Assembly: GCF_001447385.1 (NCBI RefSeq)
Contig: NZ_LLWQ01000125.1
Location: 60 to 64,059 of the forward strand
DNA length: 64,000 bases
From: Paracoccus sp. MKU1
Lineage (GTDB): Bacteria > Pseudomonadota > Alphaproteobacteria > Rhodobacterales > Rhodobacteraceae
Direction of reading: 5' to 3'
Shown here piece by piece: positions 9,915-20,082 of this stretch. The position numbers and the translations under genes were made by a program. How positions within the stretch are numbered: the stretch's first letter is position 1; the number at the start of each line of letters is the position of its first letter. The notes beneath the pieces are model-generated. The model saw only the letters and a program-made list of their open reading frames with translations. It ran no database searches and had not been told where the DNA came from.

Positions 9915-10993
9915 CCAAGAACCACCTGATCCCGACGCTGATCGCCCTGGCGGCCGGCCTGGCCGGCCTGTTGATCGTGCTTTACGCCTGGCACCTGCCG
10001 CCGTTTCGCCCGGCCCATCCGCAGACCGAGAATGCCTATATCCGCGGCCAGCTGACCACCATCGCACCGCAGCTTTCGGGCTATGTCGCGGCGGTCGAGG
10101 TGCAGGACTTCCAGCCGGTCGCCGGCGGCCAGGTCATCGCCCGGCTCGACGACCGGCAATATCGCCAGAAGCTCGCGCAGGCCCAGGCCATGCTGGAAGG
10201 CGCCGAGGCGGCGCTGAAGATCCAGGAACAGAGCGTGCATTCCGCCCAGGCCAGCCTGCAATCGGCCGAGGCGGCGCTGTCGGCGGCGCAGGCGGCGCGG
10301 GACACCGCGGCCTCGACCTGGGACCGGGCGCAGGCCCTGCAATCGCGCGGCGTGACGGCGCAAAGCTCGGCCGACCAGAGCGAGCTGGCGCTGCGCCAGA
10401 CCGAGGCCGCCGTCACCCAGGCCGAAAGCGCCATTGCCGTGGCGCGCGAGAACGTCGCCGGCGCCCAGGTCGGGCTGGCCGCCAAGCGCGCCGAGATCGC
10501 CTCGGCCCGCGCGGCGGTCGAACTGGCGCGGATCGACCTGGACAACACGGTGATCCGCGCGCCCTCGGATGGGCGGCTGGGTCAGGTCGGGGTGCGGCTG
10601 GGCCAGTATGTGACCGCCGGCACCGCGCTGGTCAGCCATGTCGGCCCCGAGGTCTGGGTCATCGCCAATTTCCGCGAGACCGAGCTGCACGGCATGCGCG
10701 TCGGCGACCGCGCCACATTCACCGTGGACGCCATGCGGCACCGCGCCTTTACCGGCCGGGTCGAGGCCTTCTCGCCGGCCACGGCGTCCGAGTTCAGCCT
10801 GCTGGCCGCGTCCAACGCCACCGGCAATTTCACCAAGGTCGCGCAGCGCCTGCCGGTGCGCATCGCGATCGACCCGGGGCAGGAGATGGCGGATTATCTG
10901 GAGCCGGGCCTGTCGGTGGTGGTCACGGTGGACGAGGACTCGGCCACCGGCCGCTCGGCCCAGGCCCGGCCGATCATGGGGCATGAGGGATAG
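9911..10993 (+). CDS. HlyD/EmrA-family membrane fusion protein
   Basis: The 360-residue protein has one N-terminal membrane anchor (residues 7-29), a biotinyl-lipoyl-like half (VSGYVAAVEVQDFQPVAGG-type region near residues 55-75), a long Ala/Gln-rich coiled-coil hairpin (residues 80-200), then the second lipoyl half with DNTVIRAPSDGRLGQVGVRLG. This is the normal order for EmrA proteins, which link the MFS pump to an outer-membrane channel. No TolC homologue is encoded nearby. The start overlaps the permease stop (ATGA). Confidence 0.88.
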   Translation: MTKNHLIPTLIALAAGLAGLLIVLYAWHLPPFRPAHPQTENAYIRGQLTTIAPQLSGYVAAVEVQDFQPVAGGQVIARLDDRQYRQKLAQAQAMLEGAEAALKIQEQSVHSAQASLQSAEAALSAAQAARDTAASTWDRAQALQSRGVTAQSSADQSELALRQTEAAVTQAESAIAVARENVAGAQVGLAAKRAEIASARAAVELARIDLDNTVIRAPSDGRLGQVGVRLGQYVTAGTALVSHVGPEVWVIANFRETELHGMRVGDRATFTVDAMRHRAFTGRVEAFSPATASEFSLLAASNATGNFTKVAQRLPVRIAIDPGQEMADYLEPGLSVVVTVDEDSATGRSAQARPIMGHEG

Positions 10994-11030
10994 AGACGGC
11001 CCGACGGGAAGCGGCCTTGCGCCTGCGCGG

Positions 11031-11056
11031 CTTGCCCGCTACCCGTTGCGGGCAAG
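11031..11056 (+). terminator. Hairpin after the efflux operon
   Basis: CTTGCCCGC (11031-11039) and GCGGGCAAG (11048-11056) form a perfect 9-bp stem with an 8-nt loop, 37 bp after the emrA-like stop. There is no T tract, so it may be a processed 3' end or a weak terminator. Confidence 0.35.
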
Positions 11057-11100
11057 GGCGAGCCCGCATCCGCCAGCCCGCCGATGGACCGGAGGCGACG

Positions 11101-11979
11101 ATGCACATTCCCCTTTCCCGACGCAACCTCCTTGCGGCGTCGCTGATCGCCATGGCCGGCGGCATGGCGCGGGCGCAGGAACGCCGGCCGCGCGGGCTGG
11201 AGCCGGCCGAGCGGATCGACCATCCCCGCGCCAGCCATTTTGACCTTGGCCCGGCCAAGGCGCCCTGGCGCATCTTTCTGGGCCAGCCCTCGGTGGCGGC
11301 GCCGCGGGGCGGCTATTCCGCGATCCTGGCGCTGGACGGCAACGCGACCTTTCCGATCCTGTGGCATCTGCGCCAGGAACTGGCCCCCGAGGCGCCCGTG
11401 GCGCTGGTCGGCATCGGCTATCCGGTCGAGACCCGCTTCGATCCTGCCCGCCGCTGGTTCGACCTGACCTCGCCCGGCAAGCAGCCGGTGCCGGCGCAAG
11501 AGGGGCTGCGCGGTCCAGGCGATCGTCCGACCGGCGGGCAGGACGCCTTGCTGGACATGATCGCGGCGCAGCTTCTGCCCGAACTGTCCCGGCGCCTACC
11601 CCTGGACACGGGCAACCTAACGCTGTTCGGCCATTCGCTGGGCGGGCTTTTCGTGCTGAACGCGCTGTTCAGCCGGCCGCGCCTGTTCGCCCGCTATGCC
11701 GCCGCCGATCCCTCGACCTGGTGGAACGCCGGCGAGCCCCTGCGCGAGGCCCGTGCCTTTCGCGGCGGCATCATGGCGGCGGGCGGGCGGCTGGAGCCGG
11801 CGGTGCCGCTGCTGATCGCCAATTCGGGGGCGGCAGTGCCGCCGATCCTGGCCCAGCTGTCGGGCATTCCGGGGCTCGACCTGGTCTACCGCCCGCATCC
11901 TGCGGAAAACCACGGCTCGCTTATCGGTCCGGCCGCGCGCCAGGCGCTGGCGCTGCATCTGGGCAGGCTGGCCGGCTAG
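11101..11979 (+). CDS. Tat-exported alpha/beta hydrolase (siderophore-esterase/EstD-like)
   Basis: The 292-residue protein starts with a twin-arginine signal (SRRNLLAASLIAMAGG, residues 6-21) that ends near ARAQ. The mature part is an alpha/beta hydrolase of the COG2819 kind: the nucleophile elbow is FGHSLGGLFVLNALF near residue 180, with a following DPSTWW typical of IroE/Fes-like esterases and a late His in AENHGSLIGPA near 268. These proteins are periplasmic serine esterases; the substrate cannot be read from the sequence. A GGAGG ribosome site lies just upstream of ATG 11101. It is convergent with ftsK and shares a terminator with it. Confidence 0.75.
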   Translation: MHIPLSRRNLLAASLIAMAGGMARAQERRPRGLEPAERIDHPRASHFDLGPAKAPWRIFLGQPSVAAPRGGYSAILALDGNATFPILWHLRQELAPEAPVALVGIGYPVETRFDPARRWFDLTSPGKQPVPAQEGLRGPGDRPTGGQDALLDMIAAQLLPELSRRLPLDTGNLTLFGHSLGGLFVLNALFSRPRLFARYAAADPSTWWNAGEPLREARAFRGGIMAAGGRLEPAVPLLIANSGAAVPPILAQLSGIPGLDLVYRPHPAENHGSLIGPAARQALALHLGRLAG

Positions 11980-12005
11980 GCCGCAGCAGGGCGCGCAACG
12001 AGAAA

Positions 12006-12027
12006 GGCCGGGCGCAGCGGCCCGGCC
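12006..12027. terminator. Bidirectional terminator between hydrolase and ftsK
   Basis: GGCCGGGC (12006-12013) and GCCCGGCC (12020-12027) form an 8-bp GC stem with a 6-nt loop. AAA precedes it and CTT follows it, as expected for a shared terminator between convergent genes. Confidence 0.6.
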
Positions 12028-12051
12028 CTTGATCCCGATGTGCGGCCCGCC

Positions 12052-14721
12052 TCAGACCTCCGGCACCAGAACCTCGCGCTTGCCGACATGGTTGGCCGGG
12101 GTGACGACGCCCTGTTCCTCCATCTGCTCGACCAGCCGCGCGGCCTTGTTGTAGCCGATGGCCAGCTTGCGCTGGATATAGGAGGTCGAGCATTTGCGGT
12201 CCTTGGCGACGATGGCGACGGCCATGTCGTAAAGCTCGGCATCCCCGCCTTCGCCGCTCGAAAGCCCCAGCACCTGGTCGATGCTGTCGGCGCGTTCCTC
12301 GTCCGGGCCCTCGACCACGCCGGACATGTAGCTGGGCGGGCCGAAGCTTTTCAGGTGGTTCACCACCTCCTCGACCTCCTCGTCGCTGACGAAGGGCCCG
12401 TGGACGCGGGTGATGCGCGAGCCGCCGGCCATGTAGAGCATGTCGCCCTGGCCCAGCAATTGCTCGGCGCCCTGCTCGCCCAGGATGGTGCGGCTGTCGA
12501 TCTTGGAGGTGACCTGGAAGCTGATCCGGGTCGGGAAGTTGGCCTTGATCGTGCCGGTGATGACATCGACCGAGGGGCGCTGCGTCGCCATGATCAGGTG
12601 GATGCCCGAGGCCCGCGCCATCTGCGCAAGGCGCTGGATGCAGGCCTCGATCTCCTTGCCGGCAACCATCATCAGGTCGGCCATCTCGTCCACGATGACG
12701 ACGATATAGGGGAAGGTCTCGGGCTGGAACTCCTCGGTCTCGAAGACCGGCTCGCCGGTGTCCTCGTCGAAGCCGGTCTGCACGGTGCGCTTGAACAGCT
12801 CGCCCTTGTCCAGCGCCTCGCGCACGCGGCCGTTATAGCCCTCGATGTTGCGCACGCCCATCTTGGACATCTTGCGATAGCGTTCCTCCATCTCGCCCAC
12901 GACCCATTTCAGGGCGACCACGGCCTTCTTGGGATCGGTGACGACGGGGGAAAGCAGATGCGGGATGCCGTCATAGACCGACAGTTCCAGCATCTTGGGG
13001 TCGATCATGATGAGCCGGCATTCCTCGGGCGTCAGCTTGTAGAGCAGCGACAGGATCATGGTGTTGATCGCCACCGACTTGCCCGAGCCGGTGGTCCCGG
13101 CGATCAAGAGGTGCGGCATCTTGGCCAGGTTCGCCACCACCGGCCCGCCGCCGATATCCTTGCCAAGCGCCAGCGGCAGCGGCTGGGTGCCGTCGCCATA
13201 GGCCTTGGAGGCCAGGATCTCGCGCAGCACCACCTTCTCGCGCCGGGCATTGGGCAGCTCGATGCCGATCACCGAGCGGCCGGGCACGGTCGAGACGCGC
13301 GCCGACAGCGCCGACATGCTGCGCGCGATGTCGTCGGCCAGGCCGATCACCCGGCTGGCCTTCAGCCCCGGCGCCGGCTCCAGCTCGTAAAGCGTGACCA
13401 CCGGGCCGGGGCGGACCTCGGTGATCTGGCCCTTGACGCCATAATCGTCCAGCACCGCCTCGAGCATGCGAGCGTTTTCCATCAGCGCCTCTTGCGAGAG
13501 CTGGTGGCGCTCGACGGTGGTCGGCGCGGTCAGCAGCGACAGCGGCGGATGCTCGTAATGGCTGGCCGATTCGTCGAAGCGCAACGCCGGCTGTGCCTCG
13601 GATTGCGCCTGCCGCGACGGGGCGGGCTTCTTCGGCGGCACTACGACGCGCGGCGTTTCGGCGCCGAAGGGCGCGGCGCTGACGGGTTCGGCGAAATCCT
13701 CGTCCTCCTCCTCCTCGGCGCTCAGCGGCGGCTCGGCGCGGACGGGTGCGGCGCGGGCGCCGGTCAGCCGCGCGGTTACTGCCGACAGCAGGCCCTTACC
13801 CTCGGAACGGGTGCGGATGGCATCGCTGATGCGGGCGCTGATCGCGGCGTTCGAGGGCGGCTCGTCCTCCTCGGCATAATGCGTCTCGGGGTCGATCAGC
13901 TCGGGCTGGGGCGCGAAATCGCGATCCTCGGCCAGCGGTGCCGGGGCGGGGCGCAGGCCCGGCAGGGCGCTGCGCGGCGCCTGGGGCAGGGCGGTGCTGC
14001 CGGCGCGGCCGGCGCGCTCGCGCCGGGCCTCGGCGCGGGTCCTGATCCCGCGCGCCGCGCCCGAGGACAGCCGCGCCCCGCGATCCGCCGCATGCAGCGC
14101 CAGGAGGCGGGCGGTCGCCAGCCCCTCGGCCAGGAAGGTGCGGATGACGGTCAGCTCCTTGCGGTCGAAGCCCAGCACGAAGGCCAGGAAGGCCACGGCG
14201 CCGATGGCGGTCAAGAGCGCCAGCAGCTTGATCGCGATGGACGCCTTCATCGGCATGGCCGACAGCATGCCGCCCATCAGCATGTCGCCCAGATGCCCGC
14301 CCAGGCCGAAGCTTTGCGTCCAGTCGGCCGGCGGCGCCATCGATGTGGCATAGATCGACACCAGCACCATGGCGATGGGCAGGAAGATGCCGCGCATTAG
14401 CCGCTCTTCGCCCCGGTGCAGCATCAGCCGCAGACCCCAGACCGTCGCGCCGACCACCAGCACCCAGGTGCCGTAGCCGGTGATCATGAACAGCGCCGAG
14501 GCGACATAGGCGCCGAAGCGGCCCAGATAGTTCTGCGCCGGCTGGTCGGTCGCCGACATGAAGCTGGGGTCGTCGGGGGAATAGCTGACCAGCATCATCG
14601 CGATCAGCACGCCCAGGATGACCAGGCCCGCGCCCAGCAACTCCTTGCCGCGCCGTTCCAACGCCGCCTGCGTGCTTTGGTCGAACAGTGGATCGCGGTG
14701 TTTCGCCTGCCAGCTCGCCAT
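12052..14721 (-). CDS. ftsK: FtsK/SpoIIIE-type DNA translocase
   Basis: The 889-residue protein has about four N-terminal membrane segments (residues 25-185), a proline/acid-rich linker (about 220-400) and a RecA-like motor. Walker A is [13 protein letters not shown] near residue 540, Walker B is [12 protein letters not shown] near residue 675, and the last 65 residues form the winged-helix gamma domain that reads KOPS-like DNA signals. FtsK sits at the division septum and pumps chromosome ends, helping XerCD resolve dimers. The linker is short compared with E. coli FtsK, as is common in alphaproteobacteria. It follows the aminotransferase gene with only 3 bp between them. Confidence 0.92.
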   Translation of the reverse strand: MASWQAKHRDPLFDQSTQAALERRGKELLGAGLVILGVLIAMMLVSYSPDDPSFMSATDQPAQNYLGRFGAYVASALFMITGYGTWVLVVGATVWGLRLMLHRGEERLMRGIFLPIAMVLVSIYATSMAPPADWTQSFGLGGHLGDMLMGGMLSAMPMKASIAIKLLALLTAIGAVAFLAFVLGFDRKELTVIRTFLAEGLATARLLALHAADRGARLSSGAARGIRTRAEARRERAGRAGSTALPQAPRSALPGLRPAPAPLAEDRDFAPQPELIDPETHYAEEDEPPSNAAISARISDAIRTRSEGKGLLSAVTARLTGARAAPVRAEPPLSAEEEEDEDFAEPVSAAPFGAETPRVVVPPKKPAPSRQAQSEAQPALRFDESASHYEHPPLSLLTAPTTVERHQLSQEALMENARMLEAVLDDYGVKGQITEVRPGPVVTLYELEPAPGLKASRVIGLADDIARSMSALSARVSTVPGRSVIGIELPNARREKVVLREILASKAYGDGTQPLPLALGKDIGGGPVVANLAKMPHLLIAGTTGSGKSVAINTMILSLLYKLTPEECRLIMIDPKMLELSVYDGIPHLLSPVVTDPKKAVVALKWVVGEMEERYRKMSKMGVRNIEGYNGRVREALDKGELFKRTVQTGFDEDTGEPVFETEEFQPETFPYIVVIVDEMADLMMVAGKEIEACIQRLAQMARASGIHLIMATQRPSVDVITGTIKANFPTRISFQVTSKIDSRTILGEQGAEQLLGQGDMLYMAGGSRITRVHGPFVSDEEVEEVVNHLKSFGPPSYMSGVVEGPDEERADSIDQVLGLSSGEGGDAELYDMAVAIVAKDRKCSTSYIQRKLAIGYNKAARLVEQMEEQGVVTPANHVGKREVLVPEV

Positions 14722-14724
14722 GCG

Positions 14725-15918
14725 TCAACCCCCTTGATACAAACAGTTTTTCAGGCGGTTCAGCGCCGCCTCGGTCTGGTCCGCCGGGGCGACCAGCGCC
14801 ACGCGGATGAAATTCCGGCCGGGATTGCCGGCCTGGCTGTCGCGGGCCAGATAGGCGCCGGGCAGCACCTGGATGCCGGCCTCGGCCCAAAGCTTCCTGG
14901 CCGCCGCCTCGCCCTCGCCGACGCTTTCGGGCACCGGCAGCCACAGGAAGAAGCCGCCCTGCACAGGCTGATAGCCCGGCACATTGCCCAGCACCCGGTC
15001 GGCGATGGCGTATTTCTGCTGATAGAGCGCCCGGCTGGCCTCGACATGGCCCTCGTCGCCCCAGGCCATGGCGCTGACGCGCTGCACCGGCAGCGGCAGG
15101 GGCGCGCCGGCATAGCTGCGCAGCCGCCGCATCTGGGCGATCTGCTCGACCCCGCCCGCCGCGAAGCCCGAGCGCAGCCCCGGCAGGTTCGAGCGTTTCG
15201 ACAGCGAGTTGAACATCACCACCCGGTCGGCCAGCCCCATGCGCGTCGCCACCGCCAAGGCGCCGGGCGGCGGCGCGTCGCGCCAGATCTCGGAATAGCA
15301 TTCGTCGGAGAACACCAGGAAATCGTGCCGGTCGGCCAGCGCGATCAGCTCCTCGAGATAATCCTCGGACGCGATGCTGCCCTGCGGATTGGCGGGCGAG
15401 CACAGATAGGCCACAGTGGCACGGTCGAGCACCGCGGCCGGCAGATCGGCAAAGCGCGGCAGGTGGCCGGTTTCCGGAGTGGCGGGTACGAAGACGGGCT
15501 CGGCGCCGACGGCGGCGGCGGCCACGGCATAGACCTGATAGAACGGGTTCGGCACCAGGATTGCGGGCTTCTGGCCGTTCTTGCACTCGGGCGCCAGCGC
15601 CAGGGCAGCGTTGAACAGCCCCTCGCGCGTGCCGTTCAGCGCCATGATGCGCTCGGGCGCGACATCCAGCCCGTGCCGGCGCTGGAGCCAGCCCGAGATC
15701 GCGGCCAGCAGTTCGGCCGTGCCCTCGTTCGCGGGATATTTGCCGAAATCGGCGATGCTTTCGGCCATGACCGGCCCGACGAAATCCGGCAACGCATGGC
15801 GCGGCTCGCCAATGGTCAGGATCAGGGGATCGCCCCCGGGCTCGATGCCCGAGAGCAGTTTCCGCAGGCGCGGAAACGCGTAATCCGGCAGGTTCGAGAA
15901 CCGCTCGGGAATTGCCAT
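14725..15918 (-). CDS. Class I/II PLP aminotransferase, DapC-like
   Basis: The 397-residue fold-type I PLP enzyme has the lysine motif NSLSKRSNLPGLRSGF (Schiff-base Lys near residue 240), the phosphate- and substrate-binding GEPRHALPDF near the N-terminus, and GTREGLFNAA near residue 100. Proteins of this style in alphaproteobacteria are annotated as succinyldiaminopimelate transaminase (DapC), a lysine and peptidoglycan precursor step, but other alpha-keto acids remain possible. It is the first gene of a two-gene operon with ftsK, which would link a cell-wall precursor enzyme to division. Confidence 0.8.
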   Translation of the reverse strand: MAIPERFSNLPDYAFPRLRKLLSGIEPGGDPLILTIGEPRHALPDFVGPVMAESIADFGKYPANEGTAELLAAISGWLQRRHGLDVAPERIMALNGTREGLFNAALALAPECKNGQKPAILVPNPFYQVYAVAAAAVGAEPVFVPATPETGHLPRFADLPAAVLDRATVAYLCSPANPQGSIASEDYLEELIALADRHDFLVFSDECYSEIWRDAPPPGALAVATRMGLADRVVMFNSLSKRSNLPGLRSGFAAGGVEQIAQMRRLRSYAGAPLPLPVQRVSAMAWGDEGHVEASRALYQQKYAIADRVLGNVPGYQPVQGGFFLWLPVPESVGEGEAAARKLWAEAGIQVLPGAYLARDSQAGNPGRNFIRVALVAPADQTEAALNRLKNCLYQGG

Positions 15919-16046
15919 GACTGCCTCTCAGTCGGGGTCGTCGCGCCCCGTTTCGTCGCAAGATTACCGGCAATCCCCCGATGCGTCCAGAGTTTCACGG
16001 GCAGATTGCGCCCGCGAGGCCCGGATTTGCCCGGAAAATCCGCGGG

Positions 16047-17372
16047 TCAGCGCAGGGCGACCTCGGCCGCGGCGGCTGCCGCCAGCAGGGCGCGGTCGCC
16101 GCCCGCGCGGCCCATCAGCATGATGCCGCAGGCCGGATGGCCGGTCGGCAGGCTGATCGCCGGCAGGCCCAGCAGGTTGGCGATGCGGGTGTTGCGCAAG
16201 GTCAGCAGGTTCTCGCGCGCAAAGAACTCCTCCTCGGCCAGCAGCCGGTCCACCGGCGGCGGCAGGATCGGCGCCGTGGGCAGGATCACCGCATCGAAGC
16301 CGGCGACCAGCCGCGCCCAGTCGGCGCGCAGCCTTGCGATCTCCTCCCAGGCGGCGACGTAATCGGCCGCCAGCACGAATTGGCCGCCGCGAAAGCGTTC
16401 CAGGATCGGCGGATACATCAGCTCGGGCGCCGCCTCGATCTGCTCGCGCCAGATGCCATAGGCCTCGGGGGCGAACAGCAGCGGCGCCAGAACCATGGCC
16501 TCGGCCACGCAGGGCGGCGCGGCATGGGTGATGCGGGCGCCGGCGCGGGCCAGGCGGTTCACCGCATCCTCGAAACCGGCGACGGGTTCCTGGCGGGCCT
16601 CGTCGAAGGGCAGGCCGTCCAGCACCATCAGCCGCAGCCCGCGCGGGTTGGCATCGGTCAGGTCGGGCGCGGTCTCGCCGCGCAGCACGGCGAAAAGCTC
16701 GGCGCAATCCTCGACCGTGCGGGCGATGGGGCCCGCCACGTCGAAGCGGCGGCACAGCGGCACGATGCCCTCGGCGCTGACGGCGCCCTGCGTGGGCTTG
16801 AAGCCGACAAGCCCGTTCCAGGCCGCCGGCACCCGCAGCGAGCCCCCGGTATCCGAGCCGATGGCCGCCGCCGCCAGCCCCAGCGCCACCGAGACCGCCG
16901 CGCCCGAGCTTGATCCGCCCGGCGCCAGTTCCTGGTCAATGCTGTTCGGCGGCGTCGCCGTCCTGGGGTTCACGCCCAGACCGGAAAAGGCCAGCTCGGT
17001 CAAATGCGTCTTGCCCAGGCAGACCAGCCCGTCCAGCGTCGCGCCGGCCAGGATCGCGGCATCGCGCGTCGGGACGCGGCCTTCCAGCAGGCGCGAGCCC
17101 GCCTCGGTCGCGGTGCCGGCGCTGTCGATATTGTCCTTCCAGCTGATCGCCACCCCGTCCAGCAGGCCGTGGCGCAGCCCGGCGCGGGCGCGGTCATGGG
17201 CGGCGATGGCCTCGGCCCGGGCGCGTTCGGGGGTCAGGCGGGCATAGATGCGGTCGCCATAGGGATGGCGGGCCGCGGCGTCCAGATAGGCCTCGACCTG
17301 CTCGACCGGGCTGATGAGCCCGGCCAGGATCGCCCGTCCCTGTTCCGCCGCCGATGCCTTGAGCCAATCCAT
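16047..17372 (-). CDS. Amidase-signature hydrolase
   Basis: The 441-residue enzyme carries the amidase-signature triad: Lys in ISWKDNI (near residue 77), the cis-Ser in APGGSSSGAAVSV (near 153) and the nucleophilic Ser in GSDTGGSLRVPA (near 177). It hydrolyses a C-N amide bond; the substrate could be an amide, carbamate or allophanate-type compound. It is not a GatA by context, because no gatB or gatC is nearby. The start MDWLKASAAEQ at 17372 follows a purine-rich GGAGAAGGC. It is divergent from ubiH-like, sharing a 129-bp intergenic region. Confidence 0.83.
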   Translation of the reverse strand: MDWLKASAAEQGRAILAGLISPVEQVEAYLDAAARHPYGDRIYARLTPERARAEAIAAHDRARAGLRHGLLDGVAISWKDNIDSAGTATEAGSRLLEGRVPTRDAAILAGATLDGLVCLGKTHLTELAFSGLGVNPRTATPPNSIDQELAPGGSSSGAAVSVALGLAAAAIGSDTGGSLRVPAAWNGLVGFKPTQGAVSAEGIVPLCRRFDVAGPIARTVEDCAELFAVLRGETAPDLTDANPRGLRLMVLDGLPFDEARQEPVAGFEDAVNRLARAGARITHAAPPCVAEAMVLAPLLFAPEAYGIWREQIEAAPELMYPPILERFRGGQFVLAADYVAAWEEIARLRADWARLVAGFDAVILPTAPILPPPVDRLLAEEEFFARENLLTLRNTRIANLLGLPAISLPTGHPACGIMLMGRAGGDRALLAAAAAAEVALR

Positions 17373-17501
17373 GCCTTCTCCCCGACCAGCATCCAAATAC
17401 CAGATAATGCACAGGCTATCCCGGCCCGGGCGGGCCCGCAATGCGCTTGGTGGCGGCCGTGACGCATGGACATTGCCCGGCCGAAGGTCATATTGCGTCC
17501 C

Positions 17502-18725
17502 ATGAGGACCGATTTCGACATCCTGATCGCGGGCGGCGGGTTGAACGGCCCGGCCCTGGCCCTGGCGCTGGCCGATGCGGGCCTGTCGGTGGCGGTGGCC
17601 GACGCCCGCCCCGCCGATGCCCGCGCCGGCGAGGCTTTCGACGGCCGCGCCTATGCGCTGGCGCTGGCCTCGCAACGGCTGCTGGCCGCGCTGGGGCTGT
17701 GGCGCGAACTGGCTCCGAACGCGCAGGAGATCCGCAAGGTCGCGGCGACGCAGGGCGTGGCGGGCGAGGGGGCCGGCCCCTTCGGCCTGCATTTCGACGG
17801 CGCCGAGATCGAGGAGGGCCGTCTCGGCTACATGCTTGAGGACCGGTTCCTTTATCGTGCGCTTCTGGCGGCGATGCAGGGGCGGGTCACGCATCTGCCG
17901 GGCCTGTCCGTCATCGGGCAGGAGCCGGATGGCCCCGCGATCCGCGCCACCCTGTCGGATGGGCGCAGCATCGGCGCCCGGCTGCTGGTCGGCGCCGACG
18001 GGCGGCAGTCGGGCGTGGCGGCGCGGGCCGGGATCCGGCGCATCGGCCACGACTACGGCCAGATCGCGCTGGTCGCGGCGGTCGATCACGAATTGCCGCA
18101 TCACGGCACCGCGCATCAGTATTTCATGCCCACCGGGCCGCTGGCGATCCTGCCGCTGCCGGGCAATCGCAGCTCGATCGTCTGGTCCGAGGCCGAGGCC
18201 AGCGCCCGCGCCATCATGGATCTGCCGGATGCGGAGTTCCTGGCCGTCCTGCGCCCGCGCTTCGGCGATTTCCTGGGCGAGATCCGGCTGGCCGGCCCCC
18301 GATTCTCCTATCCGCTGAACCTGACGCTGGCCGAGCGCTACGTCGCCCCGCGCCTGGCGCTGGTCGGCGATGCGGCGCATGGCGTGCATCCCATCGCCGG
18401 GCAGGGGCTGAACCTGGGCCTGCGCGACGTGGCGGCGCTGGCCGAGGTGCTGGTCGCCGCCCGCCGCCGCGGCGAGGATATCGGCGCCGACGCGGTGCTG
18501 GCCCGCTATCAGGACTGGCGGCGGCCGGACGCGACGGCGCTGGCGCTTGGCATGGACGGGGTGAACGCGCTGTTTTCCAACGCCAATCCGCTGCTGCGCG
18601 CCGCGCGCGAGATCGGCATGGGCCTGGTCGATGCCATCCCGCCCCTGCGGCGCGGCTTCATGCGGCAGGCGGCGGGGCTGAGCCTGGAGCCGATGCCGCG
18701 CCTGCTGACCGGCCGGCGGCTCTAG
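17502..18725 (+). CDS. UbiH/UbiF-type FAD-dependent monooxygenase
   Basis: The 407-residue flavoprotein has an N-terminal Rossmann motif ILIAGGGLNGPALALAL for the FAD adenosine, a GADGRQSGVA segment near residue 165, and the second FAD motif GDAAHGVHPIAGQGLNLGLRD near residue 288. This order is that of the UbiH/UbiF/UbiI/COQ6 ring hydroxylases of ubiquinone biosynthesis. Which ring position it hydroxylates cannot be told from sequence alone. Start 17502 places the Rossmann fold at residues 6-22; an upstream ATG at 17466 would add twelve residues. LolA follows in the same direction after 89 bp. Confidence 0.85.
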   Translation: MRTDFDILIAGGGLNGPALALALADAGLSVAVADARPADARAGEAFDGRAYALALASQRLLAALGLWRELAPNAQEIRKVAATQGVAGEGAGPFGLHFDGAEIEEGRLGYMLEDRFLYRALLAAMQGRVTHLPGLSVIGQEPDGPAIRATLSDGRSIGARLLVGADGRQSGVAARAGIRRIGHDYGQIALVAAVDHELPHHGTAHQYFMPTGPLAILPLPGNRSSIVWSEAEASARAIMDLPDAEFLAVLRPRFGDFLGEIRLAGPRFSYPLNLTLAERYVAPRLALVGDAAHGVHPIAGQGLNLGLRDVAALAEVLVAARRRGEDIGADAVLARYQDWRRPDATALALGMDGVNALFSNANPLLRAAREIGMGLVDAIPPLRRGFMRQAAGLSLEPMPRLLTGRRL

Positions 18726-18814
18726 GGAACACTCACGCCGCCGTCAGCGTTGGCCCTGCGCGCATCCAGCGAACGTGATGTGCAAGTCACTGAAGGATCG
18801 GTATCATCCCGCTC

Positions 18815-19414
18815 ATGAAACTGAAATCGCTCGCCCTCGCGCCCGTCCTGTGCCTGGCCATGGCCTTTCCCGCTTTGGCCGAGAAGATCCCGCTGAACGA
18901 GATCTCGCGCTATCTCAACAGCCTCAAGACCGCCAAGGCGGATTTCACCCAGGTGAATGCCGACGGCTCGATCTCGACCGGGGTGGTCTATATCCATCGC
19001 CCGCAGCGGGTGCGCTTCGAATACAAGGGCGACCGCACGCTGGTCATGGCCTCGGCCGGCAACGTCGCGGTGTTCGACGGCAAGACGCGCGGCGCGCCGC
19101 AGCAATATCCGCTGTCCAAGACGCCGCTGTCGCTGATCCTGGCGCCGAATATCGACCTGAGCCGGGCGCGCATGGTGACGGGCTATACCGAGAAGAAGAA
19201 CACCACCGTCGTCACGGCGCAGGATCCCCAGCATCCGGAATATGGCAATATCCAGATGGTGTTCACCGCCAACCCGACCCAGTTGCGGCAATGGGTGGTG
19301 ACCGACGACACCGGCAAGCGCACCACGGTGATCCTGGGCGACATGCAGACCGGGGTTTCGTTCCCGGCCTCGGCCTTCGCCATCCAGAACGAGATCGCCC
19401 GCCGCAGCCGTTAG
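18815..19414 (+). CDS. lolA: LolA-like outer-membrane lipoprotein carrier
   Basis: The 199-residue protein has a signal peptide (residues 1-22, ending FPALA) and then the LolA beta-sandwich pattern: ISRYLNSLKTAKADFTQVNADGS, VYIHRPQRVRFEY, VAVFDGKT and a late IQMVFTANPTQLRQWVVTDD. LolA shuttles lipoproteins across the periplasm from LolCDE to the outer membrane. The basic surface residues and the R-F-E-Y strand are consistent with the family. It is convergent with a lipoprotein gene, with only 14 bp between the stops. Confidence 0.88.
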   Translation: MKLKSLALAPVLCLAMAFPALAEKIPLNEISRYLNSLKTAKADFTQVNADGSISTGVVYIHRPQRVRFEYKGDRTLVMASAGNVAVFDGKTRGAPQQYPLSKTPLSLILAPNIDLSRARMVTGYTEKKNTTVVTAQDPQHPEYGNIQMVFTANPTQLRQWVVTDDTGKRTTVILGDMQTGVSFPASAFAIQNEIARRSR

Positions 19415-19428
19415 GCGGGCGAGCGCGC

Positions 19429-20007
19429 TCAGCGGCAGGAGGCGAGCTGGCTGCGATAGACCTCGGACCGGGCCTGGACCTTGCCAGCCACGCTCATCAG
19501 CCAGGGCTTCGAATTATGCGAGCCCCTGGAAAAGCCCGAGCGTCCCTCGTGATAGGCCAGGTATTGCGAGGCGGCGTCCCATTTGGAAATGCCCAGCACC
19601 CGCGACGAATCGTTCATGTACCAGCCCATGAAATCGGTGGCGTCGCGGATATTGTCGCGCTGGGCGCGACGATTGCCGGTCTGCTTGCGGTAATCGTCCC
19701 AGGTGCTGTCCAGCGCCTGGCTGTAGCCATAGGCCGAGCTTTGCCGCCCGATCGGAATCAGCCCCAGCGCATATTGATGCGGTGTGCGGGCATTGCCGAT
19801 GAATTTCGATTCCTGGTGGATCGTCGCCATCTGGACATGGATCGGCACGCCCCAGCGCCGCTCGGTCGCCCTCATCGCGCGCATATAGGCGGGCCGTTCC
19901 GCCGCGATGGCGCAGGCGTTGTCCAGATTGCGCGGCGCCTTGTAGTTCCCGCCCCCTCCGCAAGAGGCCACCAGCCCGACGATGGCGAGCTTGAGAAACC
20001 TGTTCAT
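19429..20007 (-). CDS. Lipoprotein with lytic transglycosylase-like (SLT) domain
   Basis: The 192-residue protein begins MNRFLKLAIVGLVASCGGGG, a lipoprotein signal with a lipobox Cys at residue 15. The mature part contains QMATIHQESKF (candidate catalytic Glu), a glycine- and aromatic-rich SSAYGYSQALDSTWDDYRK segment and NIRDATDFMGWYMND, resembling the core of SLT-type transglycosylases. Such proteins cleave peptidoglycan between MurNAc and GlcNAc. The domain is compact and divergent, so the catalytic assignment is an inference. Confidence 0.65.
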   Translation of the reverse strand: MNRFLKLAIVGLVASCGGGGNYKAPRNLDNACAIAAERPAYMRAMRATERRWGVPIHVQMATIHQESKFIGNARTPHQYALGLIPIGRQSSAYGYSQALDSTWDDYRKQTGNRRAQRDNIRDATDFMGWYMNDSSRVLGISKWDAASQYLAYHEGRSGFSRGSHNSKPWLMSVAGKVQARSEVYRSQLASCR

Positions 20008-20082
20008 ACTGCCCTCATGTTTTTTACGGGCAGGATAAGCAAAACTGGCGGGGGGGCGCAAATGACAAAGGCTCGACCTGGC

